DNA of 64,000 bases from Maylandia zebra. Taxonomy: Eukaryota; Chordata; Actinopteri; Cichliformes; Cichlidae. This document shows, one piece after another, positions 32,368 to 44,590 of the stretch (positions within the stretch are counted from its first letter, which is position 1; each line of letters begins with the position of its first letter). The stretch spans positions 33,037,954-33,101,953 of the forward strand of contig NC_135167.1 in NCBI RefSeq assembly GCF_041146795.1. Reading direction: 5' to 3'. Under the pieces are notes generated by a model that saw nothing but the letters and a program-made list of their open reading frames with translations, had not been told where the DNA came from and did not search any database. Both the position numbers and the translations under genes were made by a program.

Positions 32368-34708
32368 GGACAATCTTCACCCACAAATTCATAAAGTCCT
32401 TGTGAAGGGTCAGTTTCTCAATGATTGTTCGCCCATGGTACCTGTGGAAGATTACAGTTGTCATTAATTTTCATTAATTGTGTAAACTCACAGAAAATAA
32501 AACATTGATGCACTTCAAACCCATTTAAAAGTACCCACCTGGCTTCAGGTGCAGCATCCCCTGCCATTCTAGAGGCAGCAATTAGAAATCTTTCAGTGAA
32601 GGTTCCTGTTTTCAGGGTGACGGCTGCTCCAAGTTTGTCAGCCAGCTGGTGCAGGTGTTGAGCCGTGCTATTCCTCACTGCAACACAGCGATGGCTGAGC
32701 AAGGACAATATTAGACACACAACTCAGTGAACATGATCTCTCTTTCATGTCTTCTAATAAAATCACTACAGCTTCTTCTCTCCTCTTACGTCAGTCCTGT
32801 GTTAAACAGAGCGCTCAGAATCCGTCCATGGCTGCAATTTTCCACCATGGCATCAAGCGCCAGATTGACCTCCTGATGTAGAAAGTTGTTGTTGGTCATT
32901 GCAAGCTTCAGCAATAGAGCTCGGCCTGTTGTTTCAACTTCTGGGTCCATTGTTCTCTGGAGCTGAATGTAGAGCTCATTGATGGCATGTATGGCCTCAA
33001 AGGCTATTGCTGAGCGTTGGTTTTTCACCTAAAATGTGAGTGAAAATCATCAGTTGAGGCTGTAGTATGCACTTGAAGGGAAACTAGCTGCATGAAACGC
33101 ATATAAGAAACATAAAGTGTGCAATACCTCCTCAATGAGGACCAGACACACTTCATGTAGTTTAGTCTTCAGGATGTCCGAGTGGTGCTTTGCCAGAGAC
33201 TGAATAGTTTGCAAGCCGTGTCTTTTCTTAATCCTGTATTTACACAACACAACATTGAACACGACTTCAGGAACACCACAAATAACACAGCCACATTATG
33301 CAGCACTGTTTCTGTGCAGTATTTAATGTCTCCTTACTACGTTTCTTACCAGTCGTCTGAAGACAGCAGACTAAAGCTGTGGGACAGGCTCTCTACAGGT
33401 GTAGCTACAGGCGGGAGTTTGACCCTGCTCTCTCTTGGATTATTCTGACTGCACTGACTGTCTGCTTTCTTGTCTGATAATCAACGAGGTTAGTAAAAAG
33501 AAACTGTCATTTCTTCTAATTCGAAGCATGATGCAGTGATTAATTGTTCATTAAAATCTTTTTAAAAAATCTCTTAATTTAAAGTTTGATTATTCAGCAT
33601 CTTCTACAGTTACTGAGGAAAACCACTTACCGTCTATAGGGACGACTTTTGCACGGCGCAGCAGCGTCCCAGGCCGAGGTCCTCGTTTTTGCGGTATGGG
33701 AACTGTTGGAGGTTTTGGAGTCAAAGGCTTTACTGCAGTAAATGTTTTGGTTGGTACTGTGTGTCCAGGTGAGGTTACAATCCCATCCTGGAAATGCTGC
33801 AGTTTTTCCAAAATAGGCCCAAATTTGTCTTTTGCTGTCAAGACTCTTATTCCACGAATGACCTTCGTGTCTGTTTAGACAAAAAAATAACTAAATAACT
33901 ACAAATTGACATCTTACAAAAACAACAATAAACATTTTTCTTCCTGATTTTTTTTTTTTTTCAAAAAAGCATATAAAATGAATGGACAGCAAGAATGTGT
34001 AATTTAGCATTAAAATAGATAATCTACAGTGTCAAATTTTAAAATCTAAACTAACTGATTAACAGCAGGTGTAACCACTAAAGAAAAGCATCACCTTTGA
34101 ACCGACCTGCTCCTGAATGTTTAGCAGAGAAAACAGGCAATTGCGATGGACAAGCTGCTCGAGGAGGTGGAGGAACTGGAGTGAGCGGTGTCATCTCAAC
34201 AGGACTAACAATGAAAGGAATGGCCCTCAGATCACTTGGTGTGTGTGTGTCTGCAGAGCTGAGGCTACTCAGACTTCTTTCAGGGTCCTCCTGATTCCAA
34301 AAGGGGTCATCCAAACAGTTCCAGCTTCCCTGGACTATCTCTGGAGAGCTTGCGCATTGCTCAGGTAAAGGTGGGAGTTGCACAGCATAATCTCTGGGTC
34401 TCTGTGCGATATGCAATGTGTCTGCCTGTTGAAAGAACACATTTGTCTTACTGCTCTGAGCTTTGTGAAAGTCCAGGATCCTGGACTCTGTGGTGAAGCG
34501 CTGACAGTTGCTCTGTCTACAGTGACTTACACAAAAATTACACTGTGCAAAGCAGCAAAATATAACACATCTCTCAGAAACATTTACATTTGATCAGCAG
34601 AGAAGTCAAGAATGAGTATGTTTAGTTACTTACATCTCCACCTGTGCGCTTTCTCTGAATCACATCTTCAAAGCGATGGAAAAAGTTATCTGATGTCTTT
34701 TTAGACAT
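32300..34708 (-). CDS. TOG-domain protein, TOGARAM/crescerin-like (copy 2, intact model)
   Basis: Predicted exons: 34708-34634, 34425-34095, 33870-33631, about 33461-33350, 33233-33128, 33028-32790, 32694-32539, 32441-32300. All junctions are GT-AG and phases agree, giving 1401 nt and 466 residues from MSKKTSDNFFHRFEDVIQRK. The N-terminal half is Pro-rich and disordered. The C-terminal half holds HEAT-like helices of a TOG domain (HGLQTIQSLAKHHSDIL, AFEAIHAINELYIQLQ, HRCVAVRNSTAQHLHQLADK), similar to the tubulin-binding TOG arrays that act in cilia. The family has several TOGs; only about one is here. The frame ends prematurely at the end of the second 32-bp unit. The start of the 112-nt linker exon (33461) was chosen by phase and is the weakest part. 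Confidence 0.7.
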
Positions 34709-35426
34709 GCCTGAGATAAAAAGTGAACAAATTGTTTAGAAATAGAAAGTTAGTGAGTGCTGCTCAGTGTGTGAGTGGCAAGTTCTAACTGAGCTGCTCA
34801 GTAAATAACTGTTATGATGTGGAACTCACAGAGCATTTTTTGAAAATATTCATATATATACACTATTTTGTGTTTACAAAAATATCAGACATGTCTAAAT
34901 CAAAGGCAGCTTATGATCTCTAATTATGATCTTTAATCAACAAATTTAAATAGACGTCCTAATCACAGCTTCTAAAACTAGACAACACTATACTGATAAA
35001 TTCATATAAAACAGCAAAAAGGAGATAAAAGCACTGTCATAAATAGAGAAATAAGTACAGTAAATAAATAAATACAGTTTTTAAAAAATATAGAAAAAAA
35101 ACATGTGTCATTTGTTACAACGACAACAAAATAGCAGCTTGGACAAAGCTGTTTCTTCAAGCTTCGCCTGCATTTAGGGGCTGCAAACCTCTGTCCCACA
35201 GGAAGAAGCTGAAATCCTCCAATAAGGGGTGGGAGTCATTTAAAGTAGAGTAACTCATCCTCTACAACTGCCTAGTATTCAAGGACTCTATGTTAAGATG
35301 CTCTAACATGGTACAGTACCTTCAGAAACGCCCCAAATTTCTTACATACTGAAAATTAAATCTCTTCTCAGGAACCTTTTCTCCATTCAGTAGAAGTAGA
35401 TCTAGTATTCATTTTAAAGTTCTAAT
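34709..35426. other. Spacer between TOG copies 2 and 3
   Basis: Sequence upstream of copy 2 is shared with copy 3 up to about 34878. The rest is AT-rich; near 35300-35426 a ttcattttaaagttct motif resembles an L2-type LINE scrap. No promoter could be assigned. Confidence 0.4.
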
Positions 35427-36653
35427 GAAGACAGCAGACTAAAGCTGTGGGACAGGCTCTCTACAGGTGTAGCTACAGGCGGGAGTTTGACCCTGCTCTC
35501 TCTTGGATTATTCTGACTGCACTGACTGTCTGCTTTCTTGTCTGATAATCAACGAGGTTAGTAAAAAGAAACTGTCATTTCTTCTAATTCGAAGCATGAT
35601 GCAGTGATTAATTGTTCATTAAAATCTTTTTAAAAAATCTCTTAATTTAAAGTTTGATTATTCAGCATCTTCTACAGTTACTGAGGAAAACCACTTACTG
35701 TCTATAGGGACGACTTTTGCACGGGGCAGCAGCGTCCCAGGCCGAGGTCCTCGTTTTTGCGGTATGGGAACTGTTGGAGGTTTTGGAGTCAAAATAGGCC
35801 CAAATTTGTCTTTTGCTGTCAAGACTCTTATTCCACGAATGAACTTCGTGTCTGTTTAGACAAAAAATAACTAAATAACTACAAATTGACATCTTACAAA
35901 AACAACAATAAACATTTTTCTTCCTGATTTTTTTTTCTTCAAAAAAGCATATAAAATGAATGGACAGCAAGAATGTGTAATTTAGCATTAAAATAGATAA
36001 TCTACAGTGTCAAATTTTAAAATCTAAACTAACTGATTAACAGCAGGTGTAACCACTAAAGAAAAGCATCACCTTTGAACCGCAATTGCGATGGACAAGC
36101 TGCTCGAGGAGGTGGAGGAACTGGAGTGAGCGGTGTCATCTCAACAGGACTAACAATGAAAGGAATGGCCCTCAGATCACTTGGTGTGTGTGTGTCTGCA
36201 GAGCTGAGGCTACTCAGACTTCTTTCAGGGTCCTCCTGATTCCAAAAGGGGTCATCCAAACAGTTCCAGCTTCTCTGGACTCTCTGTGGAGAGCCTGCGC
36301 ATTGCTCAGGTAAAGGTGGGAGTTGCACAGCATAATCTCTGGGTCTCTGTGCGATATGCAATGTGTCTGCCTGTTGAAAGAACACATTTGTCTTACTGCT
36401 CTGAGCTTTGTGAAAGTCCAGGATCCTGGACTCTGTGGTGAAGCGCTGACAGTTGCTCTGTCTACAGTGACTTACACAAAAATTACACTGTGCAAAGCAG
36501 CAAAATATAACACATCTCTCAGAAACATTTACATTTGATCAGCAGAGAAGTCAAGAATGAGTATGTTTAGTTACTTACATCTCCACCTGTGCGCTTTCTC
36601 TGAATCAAATCTTCAAAGCGATGGAAAAAGTTATTTGATGTCTTTTCAGACAT
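35427..36653 (-). pseudogene. TOG-domain gene, copy 3 (5' exons only)
   Basis: It contains exon 1 (36653-36579), exon 2 (about 36370-36073, missing about 35 bp near its end), exon 3 (about 35860-35700, missing about 80 bp) and the start of the linker exon, where homology stops at 35427. The whole TOG domain is absent. It is more diverged from copies 1 and 2 than they are from each other. Confidence 0.8.
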
Positions 36654-36824
36654 GCCTGAGATAAAAAGTGAACAAATTGTTTAGAAATAGAAAGTTAGTG
36701 AGTGCTGCTCAGTGTGTGAGTGGCAAGTTCTAACTGAGCTGCTCAGTAAATAACTGTTATGATGTGGAACTCACAGAGCATTTTTTGAAAATATTCATAT
36801 ATATACACTATTTTGTGTTTACAT

Positions 36825-37745
36825 GGCAACGGGAGGAAACAACCCGGCAAAATAACACATGAAAGCGAGATAAATTTATATTGGCATGTGTATTCAGAGT
36901 GTTACCACTATTCTAGGATTTCTATTGTCAGAATAATATTTGTGACTTTAGACCTTTATTTAAACTGTAGACTTGCTTGAACTTAAGAAAGTAGAAGGTT
37001 GGTTTGTTATGCTTCAAGGTTGGATTTTATTAATGAAAACATTAAAGGGAAAAATGTTAACAAGCAAACAAACCTTACTAAAAATGTTCATGTTATTCAT
37101 TGCATTATACAACATAGTGAAGAAAGCTGCAAGCTTGACTAAAATTCAAGTATTAGAGAGCTCCATTAGCATCTAGTCTGGCTTCACTCTACAAGCCAGG
37201 ACAGGTTTGCGTGACTGGAGGCTCAGACTGTGTATGCAACCCATAAAACTGGATGGAGCATTGTTTGACATATAATATTAATTCAGCAGTGGAGTTCTCT
37301 GCCAGGGCATGACTGACATTTATGAACATCGCTGTGAGGCATTTTATCACTCTTGGAGCCATATAGAAAATATTGCAGCTCCTCTCCCTGTCAGATAATG
37401 GCACTAATTTCACCAGCATGGTTTAAACCTCTGTGACTGCTGAAGGGCAAGAATTACTGGTTCTTTGTGCGTCTTAATCCTTACCAAATAATGAGAAAAA
37501 GTCTGTCATTTTTCACGGCTTATAATTCAAAAGGTGGGCTTTTTCAAACCCCACATTAAAACAAATGTTTCTTTTTTTGGCATGTATTCATTTATTTATT
37601 TATTTTTGATGCATCATTCCAAAGTAGTTATGCAATATAGAAAAACATCTGCAATGAGGTAACCAAGAAGGTCACCAAGGGACAGTCGCCATGGCATTTT
37701 GTCCTGATTGTGTCAAGAGCGTGGCTGTAAGCATAAAGGAAGAAA
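36825..37745. other. Unannotated stretch
   Basis: Homology to the TOG duplication ends at about 36824. No coding or RNA signal was recognised here. Confidence 0.4.
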
Positions 37746-37950
37746 AATTCCATCCATCCATTCGCTTCCGCTTATCCTTTTCAGGGTCGCGGGGGTCACT
37801 GGAGCCTATCCCAGCTGTCATAGGGCAAGAGGCAGGGTACACCCTGGACAGGTCGCCAGTCTATCGCAGGGCTAACACATAGGGACAGACAACCATTCGC
37901 ACTCACATTCATTTGCACATTCACACCTAGTGACAATTTGGATTATCCAA
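37746..37950 (-). mobile_element. LINE/SINE 3' module (RTE-like)
   Basis: The sequence catccatccattcgcttccg, cgcgggggtcactggagcct and ggtacaccctggacaggtcg is a module common in fish LINE/SINE 3' ends, here reversed with its short tail repeat (ccat)n on the left. The same module recurs at 59903-60006, and a piece on the opposite strand near 46000-46050. Confidence 0.6.
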
Positions 37951-38421
37951 TTAGAGGCTTGTTGCTACCTAGTTAGCGATGCTACACACCTGTTACTGTG
38001 TATTTTTCAATGATTCAGCACTCCTTGGATTTTTAGACAGTAATGAGATCATGTGCACACTCCACAGAGGTCCAGAGTCCAAATGTGACCTCTAGCACCA
38101 AACGCTTGCTGCAGCTGTTGGTGTCAGAGGTGACGCACAAGGTATCAGGTTTTCTGTGTGATTACTTTTTCATATAGGACCAAGTATGTTTGGATAGCGT
38201 TTTGCCCTTGAAAACTGCCGTTGAATATTAGACATTGTTGTCTAATGTTATAAATGTATTGATGTGAAAGGTGTAAGTGTGACAAATATGGAATAAGATA
38301 GGAAATGAGAAAGGAGGCAAATACTTGTTGACAGGGCTATAGTCTGTAAATGGTCTTCTTTTGGCTATAGTAGATCTTTTACTTGTTCCTTTTTTAATTG
38401 TTTGTTAAAATAGTTTTTTCG
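37951..38421. repeat. Segmental duplication, copy 2
   Basis: Near-identical to 4600-5066. Here the sequence beyond the right end is unrelated to the filamin exon. Confidence 0.8.
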
Positions 38422-38768
38422 ATCATATTGAGTATAGAGGAATGCAACTGTGAGCTTTAGCAATTATCCCGCTTCAACAGGACCGTGATCCCGATGTGTG
38501 AGACAGCAGGGTGCTGCCACTGGTGTTGTAATGTGTGATTTAGTTCCTCCTAACATTTCAGTTTTCTTCCAGTATCTATCCTCTGTGATTACTGGCTCTT
38601 TAGACAGATTTAATAGAAGTGTGTGAGCTATTGGCTCAGTATAAAGGGTCAGTAGTGTTTTCATGTCACCTATCCATCCTCCATTTAGTCACCCAAAGCA
38701 TGTAGTAAATACTGCTCACTTTTATTCACCTTCTCTTAAATCCAGAAAAATTCCCACTTGTTAACGTT

Positions 38769-38769
<1 letters not shown>

Positions 38770-38822
<53 letters not shown>

Positions 38823-38864
38823 GTGCATGTGCGTGTGTGTGTGTGCGTGTGTGTGTGTGTGTGC
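38770..38864. repeat. (GT)n microsatellite
   Basis: About 95 bp of GT repeats with a few C and A interruptions, ending just before the acceptor of a KIF1-type exon. Confidence 0.95.
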
Positions 38865-38873
38865 CAGTTGCAG

Positions 38874-39393
38874 CCTCCAAGTTGAACACCATCACCAAAT
38901 CCAACCTGGGTCAGTGTGTCAGCAAGTACGACCTGCTGGTCTGGTTTGAGATCAGCGAGCTGGAGCCCACTGGAGAGTGAGTATCCACCTGGAGTGTTAT
39001 ATTCACGCACAAGCTTTAAAGGAACCATAAAAATGATCTCCAGGAAGAATATTATAAGTTGGGATGTTGTGTCACCTCCTCCCTCCATGCACAGGTACAT
39101 CCCAGCCATCGTGGATCACAGTGGAGGCCTGCCCTGTCATGGTACCTACCTGCTGCACCAGGTACAGGATTGGTGCACATGTTGTTTCCTTATTACTCAC
39201 ACAGTGGTAACTGCTTCCTTTGTACACAGTTGAATATCTTCTTTTAAAGCGTAATGTTGCTCTAGCTGTGCTCACTGTGATCCTGAGCTCCTGTTATGTT
39301 TGCTGCAGGGGATCCAGCGGAGGATCACAGTGACCCTCATCCACGAGAAAGGCAGCGAGCTCCATTGGAAAGATGTTCGTGAGCTGGTTGTAG
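38874..39393 (+). pseudogene. KIF1-type kinesin, exon cluster 1
   Basis: Three well-formed exons (38874-38976, 39095-39161, 39309-39393) encode NTITKSNLGQCVSKYDLLVW, a YIPAIVDHSGGLPCHGTYLL stretch and [20 protein letters not shown] followed by KDVRELVV. This is the central tail of kinesin-3 motors of the KIF1A/1B group, which carry synaptic-vesicle precursors and mitochondria along microtubules. Motor, FHA and the next exons are absent; the following KIF1 exon appears only at 50711. Splice sites are consensus. Paralogue unresolved. Confidence 0.85.
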
Positions 39394-40334
39394 GTGAGCA
39401 GCCTGCCTTTAGGGTCTAGTCGTGCTATACCTCTGTGTAGAAAACAAAACCCCAAAGCACCGAAACAATGTTTTATAGTGTTTGTGTGCTTTTGATAGAG
39501 GAAGACAGGACAGAACATCATTAAAGGGATTTGACTTTGTGAGATCACCCTGAAAACGCACCACTCGGTTCACTCTGAGATATTTTCAGTCTGGAAAGAT
39601 GAATCTGTCGGGCTTCAGGCTGCTTCTCACTTTAAGCAGTTCATGCTGTAGCTGATGGATCAAAAATGACATTTGATATTTTAGACATTCAGCTGCTGAC
39701 TCTGAAGCCAACAGGCTCTTGAGTGTGGATGATTGTGTTGGTACTGGATGCTGTGATCAAACAGCTGTTCTGATCTGTCTTCATTCATGCCTGTTGTTAT
39801 TAAGCCTCCTAAGCTCCAAACCAGTAAAAGCAATCTTTGGAGGCAACACCCTTTTTAGTACTTTGCTGTATTTGTTTGTGATTGTGTGACACTGAACCAC
39901 AGTGCTATGTATATCCTCTGTAACACTCAGACGTTTCCAGATCAGTGTTTCCCCCTCAGCTGTTTCTCACTATAGAGTCTTTCCTCTGTAACAATGAGGC
40001 ACCAGCAGAGCATATCTGGCTCCCAGTCTGTGGCTGATAGTGCCCCCTGCTGTTAATAACAGGAACAGTGTAACCTTGTATGGAGCTCATAGTGATGGTC
40101 TGAAGATTGCTGCTGCAAGGCAGTAATTTGTATCGATGTGTGCTGTCTATTCTGAGCATATGCAGTTATGTGAGCTCTCAGGTTTTATGTATCAGGACAT
40201 AATTAAAAACAATCAGGTCCTTAGTAGGTCTTAATATGAGGTAAATATAAAACATGAAGTGTTTGTGAGGTTCATCTGCAGCACCTTTGTCTTTGTGAAA
40301 TGTTTGCTGATTCAAAATTTTCCCTCCTAAACAG
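39394..40334. other. Unannotated intron-like stretch
   Basis: No further KIF1 exon is visible here, although the family would need one encoding an NTPEADE...SAGYI-type segment. Confidence 0.4.
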
Positions 40335-41749
40335 GAAGGAGTTTGTGGAGGCCTATGTGAATCATGCCTTCAACACATCAGTGGAGAATCTGTTCCAGGA
40401 GTTCAAGCGAGGCTTCTTCCTGGTGTGTGAGCAGGATTTGGTGAGGCTGTTTCGACCAGAGGAGCTGCAGGGAGTGCTGGTCGGCCAGGACGTGCATGAC
40501 TGGGAAAAGTTCAAACAGGTACAGTCAGCCAAACAGACACAGGCTGTAGTTTCACAGCTGTCCTGTAGCACAATAACTGTGTACTGCATACTGTCAAAAG
40601 CATTCAGTCGGCTGCTTTAACACAAATATGAACTTGTGTCACATCTCAGTCTTAATCCAGACTTTTGTATGATAGTATAATATAATAGTCAGCCCACCCT
40701 TCGCAGCTATAACTGCTTCCACTCTTCTGGAAAAGCTTTCCACAAGGTTTAGGTGTGTTTATGGGAATTTTTTGACTATTCTTCCAGAGGTGCATTTGTG
40801 GTGTCAGACACTGACGTTGGAGGAGAAGGCCTGGCTCACAGTTGCTGCTCTAATTCATCCCAAAGATGTTCTATCAGGTTGAGGTCAGGACTCTGTGCAG
40901 GCTAGTCCAGTTCTTCTACACCAAACTCACTCATCCATGTCTTTATGGACCTTGTATTGTGCACTGGTGCCCAGCCATGTGCACACATGCCCACACTTTA
41001 CACTTGGCACAGTGCAGTCAGACAAGTACTTCTGGCAACCACCAAACCCTGACACATCCATCGGATTGCCAGTCAGAGAAGTGTGATTCGTCACTCCAGT
41101 AAACACATCTCCACTGCTTTAGAGTCCAGTGTTGAGATGCTTAAATCACTCCATCTGACGCTTTGCATTGTGTTTGTCAGTGTAAGGCTGGGATGCAGCT
41201 GCTCAGCCATGGAAACCAATGAAGTTTGGACATCTGTAACAACAGCAGACTGCAGATATTGGTGACTTAAGTGCACTATGAGCCTTAGCATCAGCTGACT
41301 AGCTGTCATTTCCAATTACTTCCACTTTGTTATAATATCACTAACAGCTGACTATGGAATATTTAATAGCGAGGAAATTTCATGACTGGACTTGTTGCAC
41401 TGGTGCATCCTATCACATTACCATGCTGGAATTCATTCAGTTCCTGAGAGCGACTCGTCCTTTCACACATGTTTGTAGAAGTAGTCTGCATGCCTAGGTG
41501 CTTGATTTAATACACCTGTGTCCATGGAAGTGATTGGAACACATTAATTGAATGATTTGGATGTGTTAGGGAATACTTTTGGCAACATAGTGTATGCCTG
41601 ACCTTACAAACTCTATGATTATAACAGTCATTTTCACTGTTTTCAGAACACAAGTTATGGTTGGAGATATCATGACCGCCACCCCACCATACAGATGTTT
41701 TGGGAGGTATTTGATGAACTAACTGAAGAGCAGAGGAAAGATTTCCTTC
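40335..41749 (+). pseudogene. HECT-domain ubiquitin ligase fragment (HERC-like)
   Basis: Two exons: 40335-40518 (KEFVEAYVNHAFNTSVENLF then LFRPEELQGVLVGQDVHDW) and 41647-41749 (NTSYGWRYHDRHPTIQMFWE then VFDELTEEQRKDFL). They match the N-lobe/C-lobe boundary of the HECT domain of small HERC-type ligases, which transfer ubiquitin through a catalytic cysteine. The exon with that cysteine and all upstream RCC1/HECT exons are absent. Splice sites are intact. The intron holds a Tc1 relic. Phase allows joining to the next, unrelated LRR exon. Confidence 0.8.
40676..41594 (-). mobile_element. Tc1 transposon relic
   Basis: On the minus strand the right end reads tacactatgttgccaaaagt, the classic end of a fish Tc1 group. 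Inside, degraded transposase pieces are visible: a VYWSSDESHF-like block with the first catalytic aspartate and DLNLIEHLWDEL-like remnants. Several hundred bases of the middle are missing, and stops abound. Confidence 0.8.
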
Positions 41750-41891
41750 GTAAGTACTTGCTGAAGCCTCCATTATGATATGTTACTGAAATCACACTGT
41801 ATCATATAAAACATTAGATTTTTCTGCACTTTACCAAGATACATTAGAGAGCAGCATTGTTCTGATTAATATACTGTAAAGCTGCTTCTAG

Positions 41892-42239
41892 CTGGTGGAC
41901 TGAGCCGCCTCACCTTTCACCTGGCTCACGTCACACACCTGGAGGGACTCGACCTCCACCTGTGTTGCCTCACGCGAGATGATCTAGAGGCTCTGAGTCA
42001 GTTGCTACCAATCTCACACGCCGGACACTAATCGCATGCTCGCTGCAGCAGTCATGTGACTCGTTGTTTTTCAGTCCAGGTGCTGCCCTCTCTCACTGCA
42101 CTGACCGAGCTTGATGTGTCATCCAATAAGGAAGTGGGAGGTGTGGTCCACCTGCTGGTCTCCGCCCTCCCTGCGACACAAATGAGGAGGCTGCCATTCA
42201 ACAGCTGCTACATGAGCAACGAGTCCTTCACTGCTCTGG

Positions 42240-42293
<54 letters not shown>

Positions 42294-43274
42294 TTTATTT
42301 ATAGAAGTTTTCCTTCAAGTCATTCTCCCTGAATACCTCTTCCACCCTCTAGCCTGAAATGGTGAAAACTTTGTGTTTATGCATCAGCCCTGGCGGTGTC
42401 CTATCTGCGCACGGTGGATATTTCCTGGTGTAAAGTGGTTGGCGGTCACTTGGCGCTCCTGCTGGATGCTCTGCAGCCATCAGTCGTCAGCGAGCTCCGT
42501 CTTTGCAGCTGCGAGCTCACCACTGATGACATGCAACATCTGGGTAACTAACACACAATGACATTATACTTTTTCTTTTTTGGTCTGTAGTGGATCATTA
42601 GGCTGCATAAATGTATATTAAGACAAGTAAAGCCTGAAGGAAATTGATATTTCTTTCATTTATTTCATGCTGCCAGCATCTGTAGCTGTCGTATAAAACA
42701 AAACAATGAAACTATTCGGTGTTATTTTTGTCTCCATCAGAAACATTGTGAACAAAACAGTAAAGTGAACAGGCATAAAGTGATCAGTTATCAATGGGTC
42801 CTCTTCCTCTGTGCAGCTGCCGTGTGCAGACGGGGCTGTCTCTCCTCACTCCGTGCACTGGATCTGTCCTACAACAGCTTGGTGGGAGACAACGGTTGGT
42901 GCAGTCTGTTTGCAGCAGGAGGTCTGGGCTCTCTGGAAGACGTGGATGTCAGTTTGCGACCTTCAACCTCTGCTCCGTGCTCAGCCTGGCTGCCCGCTCT
43001 GCTCCGAGCTCTGCCTCAAATTTCGGCGCTGGCTCGACTGGCCATGCAGAGGTGGACAGCTGACTGTCAGGAGAGAGAGCAGCTCAGGTACTGTCTGAAA
43101 AAGAGGAGCGTCCTGCTGGAAAGGGATCCAGATTTACAAGACACATCATCAGCATGTAAAGGGAACAGTCAGGAGAGCCTAGAAGAGAGTCAGCCTGAGG
43201 AGATTGGAGCGGACCGCACTGGAATTTACTGTCAAAGAGCGACCCACTTTGTTGCTTTATTATTATTTTTTTAA
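41892..43274 (+). pseudogene. Leucine-rich-repeat protein 3' exons (LRRC31-like)
   Basis: Exons: 41892 to about 42006, 42080-42239, 42388-42543, 42817-43274. They encode repeats such as VTHLEGLDLHLCCLTRDDLE, LPSLTALTELDVSSN, YLRTVDISWCKVVGGHLALL and LSSLRALDLSYNSLVGDNG, then a C-terminal cap with RWTADCQEREQLRYCLKKR. Exons 2-4 join with correct phases and GT-AG sites. The first exon has a poor donor (cag|ttgcta). Upstream exons and a start are missing. LRRC31 is my best guess for the family. The frame to the stop is open, so a truncated product is conceivable. Confidence 0.65.
42243..42290. repeat. (AC)n microsatellite
   Basis: 48 bp of uninterrupted AC immediately after the donor of an LRR exon. 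Confidence 0.95.
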
Positions 43275-44590
43275 GTCTCTGTTACCACAAGAAGGTCAGT
43301 GTTGAGGTCAGCTGCATCACGTCTGATGTAAACTGTGTCACACGTGATGGTTTCAGGGAATACTGGGAACTTACAGAGTTAAGCACAGCTGGTGTGGGTT
43401 ATCATATTTGTCGTCTCTCACCTTGGCTGCAGGGTCTGGGTCTTTCCAATGCAGCAGTCCTAACACTTGAGACACACATGCCGAGAAGTGGGGATACCTG
43501 GAAATGGACAAAGGCTTTCAGCAGAGTTTTAAAGCAGCTATTCAGGAAAAGAGCTGTGAATTATCTGCATACCTTGTTAGGTAATCAGCTATTTTGGGGT
43601 TCTTTAACAAATCAACCAAAAGGTCGACTGAGTATTTTCTCGTCAGAGTACCTTCACCGTTCACGATGATGTTGAGCACAAGCTGGAGCGTTTGATGGAT
43701 GTTCTTTGCATCAAAGAGCTACGAGGAAATCCCAGAGATTAGAGACAGGATATTATGTGAATCAGCATGAATGTTGTTTGTTGTTCAACAGATAAAAACA
43801 AGAAGAGAAAATAGAAACAAAGTAAAAAAGGAACAATTGTTTCTGCCGTTAAGAAAAAAAAATTGAGTCATGGCAGAGACCTGCAGAAGTCTTGAGTCTC
43901 ATTTGATGACATTTTGTCAGATTGCCTTGTAATTTAAAAAAAACAAAACTGTTTTTTGAGCAAAAGTTCTCCAGGTTTTTTTGGAGTTCTTTCAAAGTTT
44001 TCTTATTTTTGGACATTAGCTGCTTTTTCACTCTTTTTCAGTCCAGTCTGTGCATCTGAACATTTACAGAAAGATTTCTTTGTTTCGTCTTTAGACACTT
44101 TGTTAAACGCAGATCCCAGCAGAGTTCGCCTACCTTCTCTCCAACCTTCTCAGGTTTTGTGGATATTATACATGGTTATGCTGAGAATATGTCGGCTACT
44201 TTCCACTGGAAATGCCTTTTGGTTAAACTGTCAGCGAGGAATTTGCACTGTTACATTTTTATATAACTTTAATGCAAAAAAAACAGCTGCTTGTTTAAGT
44301 GAAAATACACTGATGGGGTTTTTTTCTATTCATGAACAGGAGTGTGATCAGTTTAATAAAAGAAAAAATAACCATAACCAAGATATGAGGGGAAATCTTG
44401 GACAAATACAAGCAGACTGGAGCAGCCAGCGTTCAAAACACCGACGTTCAAGGTAACAGAAGGTTCCCGAGCCACATCCACCCAGCTGGTTTCTGTGTTT
44501 CTTGTGTATTTGTGTACACTGTGACTTCATGGCTGTCTTGGGCTCCAGCTCTTGTTTTGGTGTCTCATTAATTTGATTTAATGTCCTGCT
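43275..44590. other. Unannotated stretch
   Basis: No recognisable gene. Frames of up to 166 residues (43956-44456) lack similarity and codon structure that I can support. Confidence 0.4.

Noticed and set aside
38758-38980. Val/Cys-repeat plus-strand frames running into the KIF1 exon
   Set aside because: The Val-Cys part is microsatellite; the real exon starts at the acceptor before 38874.
38726-39109. 127-residue minus-strand frame with Thr-His repeats
   Set aside because: Translation of the GT microsatellite and antisense of KIF1 exons.
43956-44456. 166-residue plus-strand frame
   Set aside because: No similarity, low complexity in places, and no splice or promoter context; not supported as a gene.
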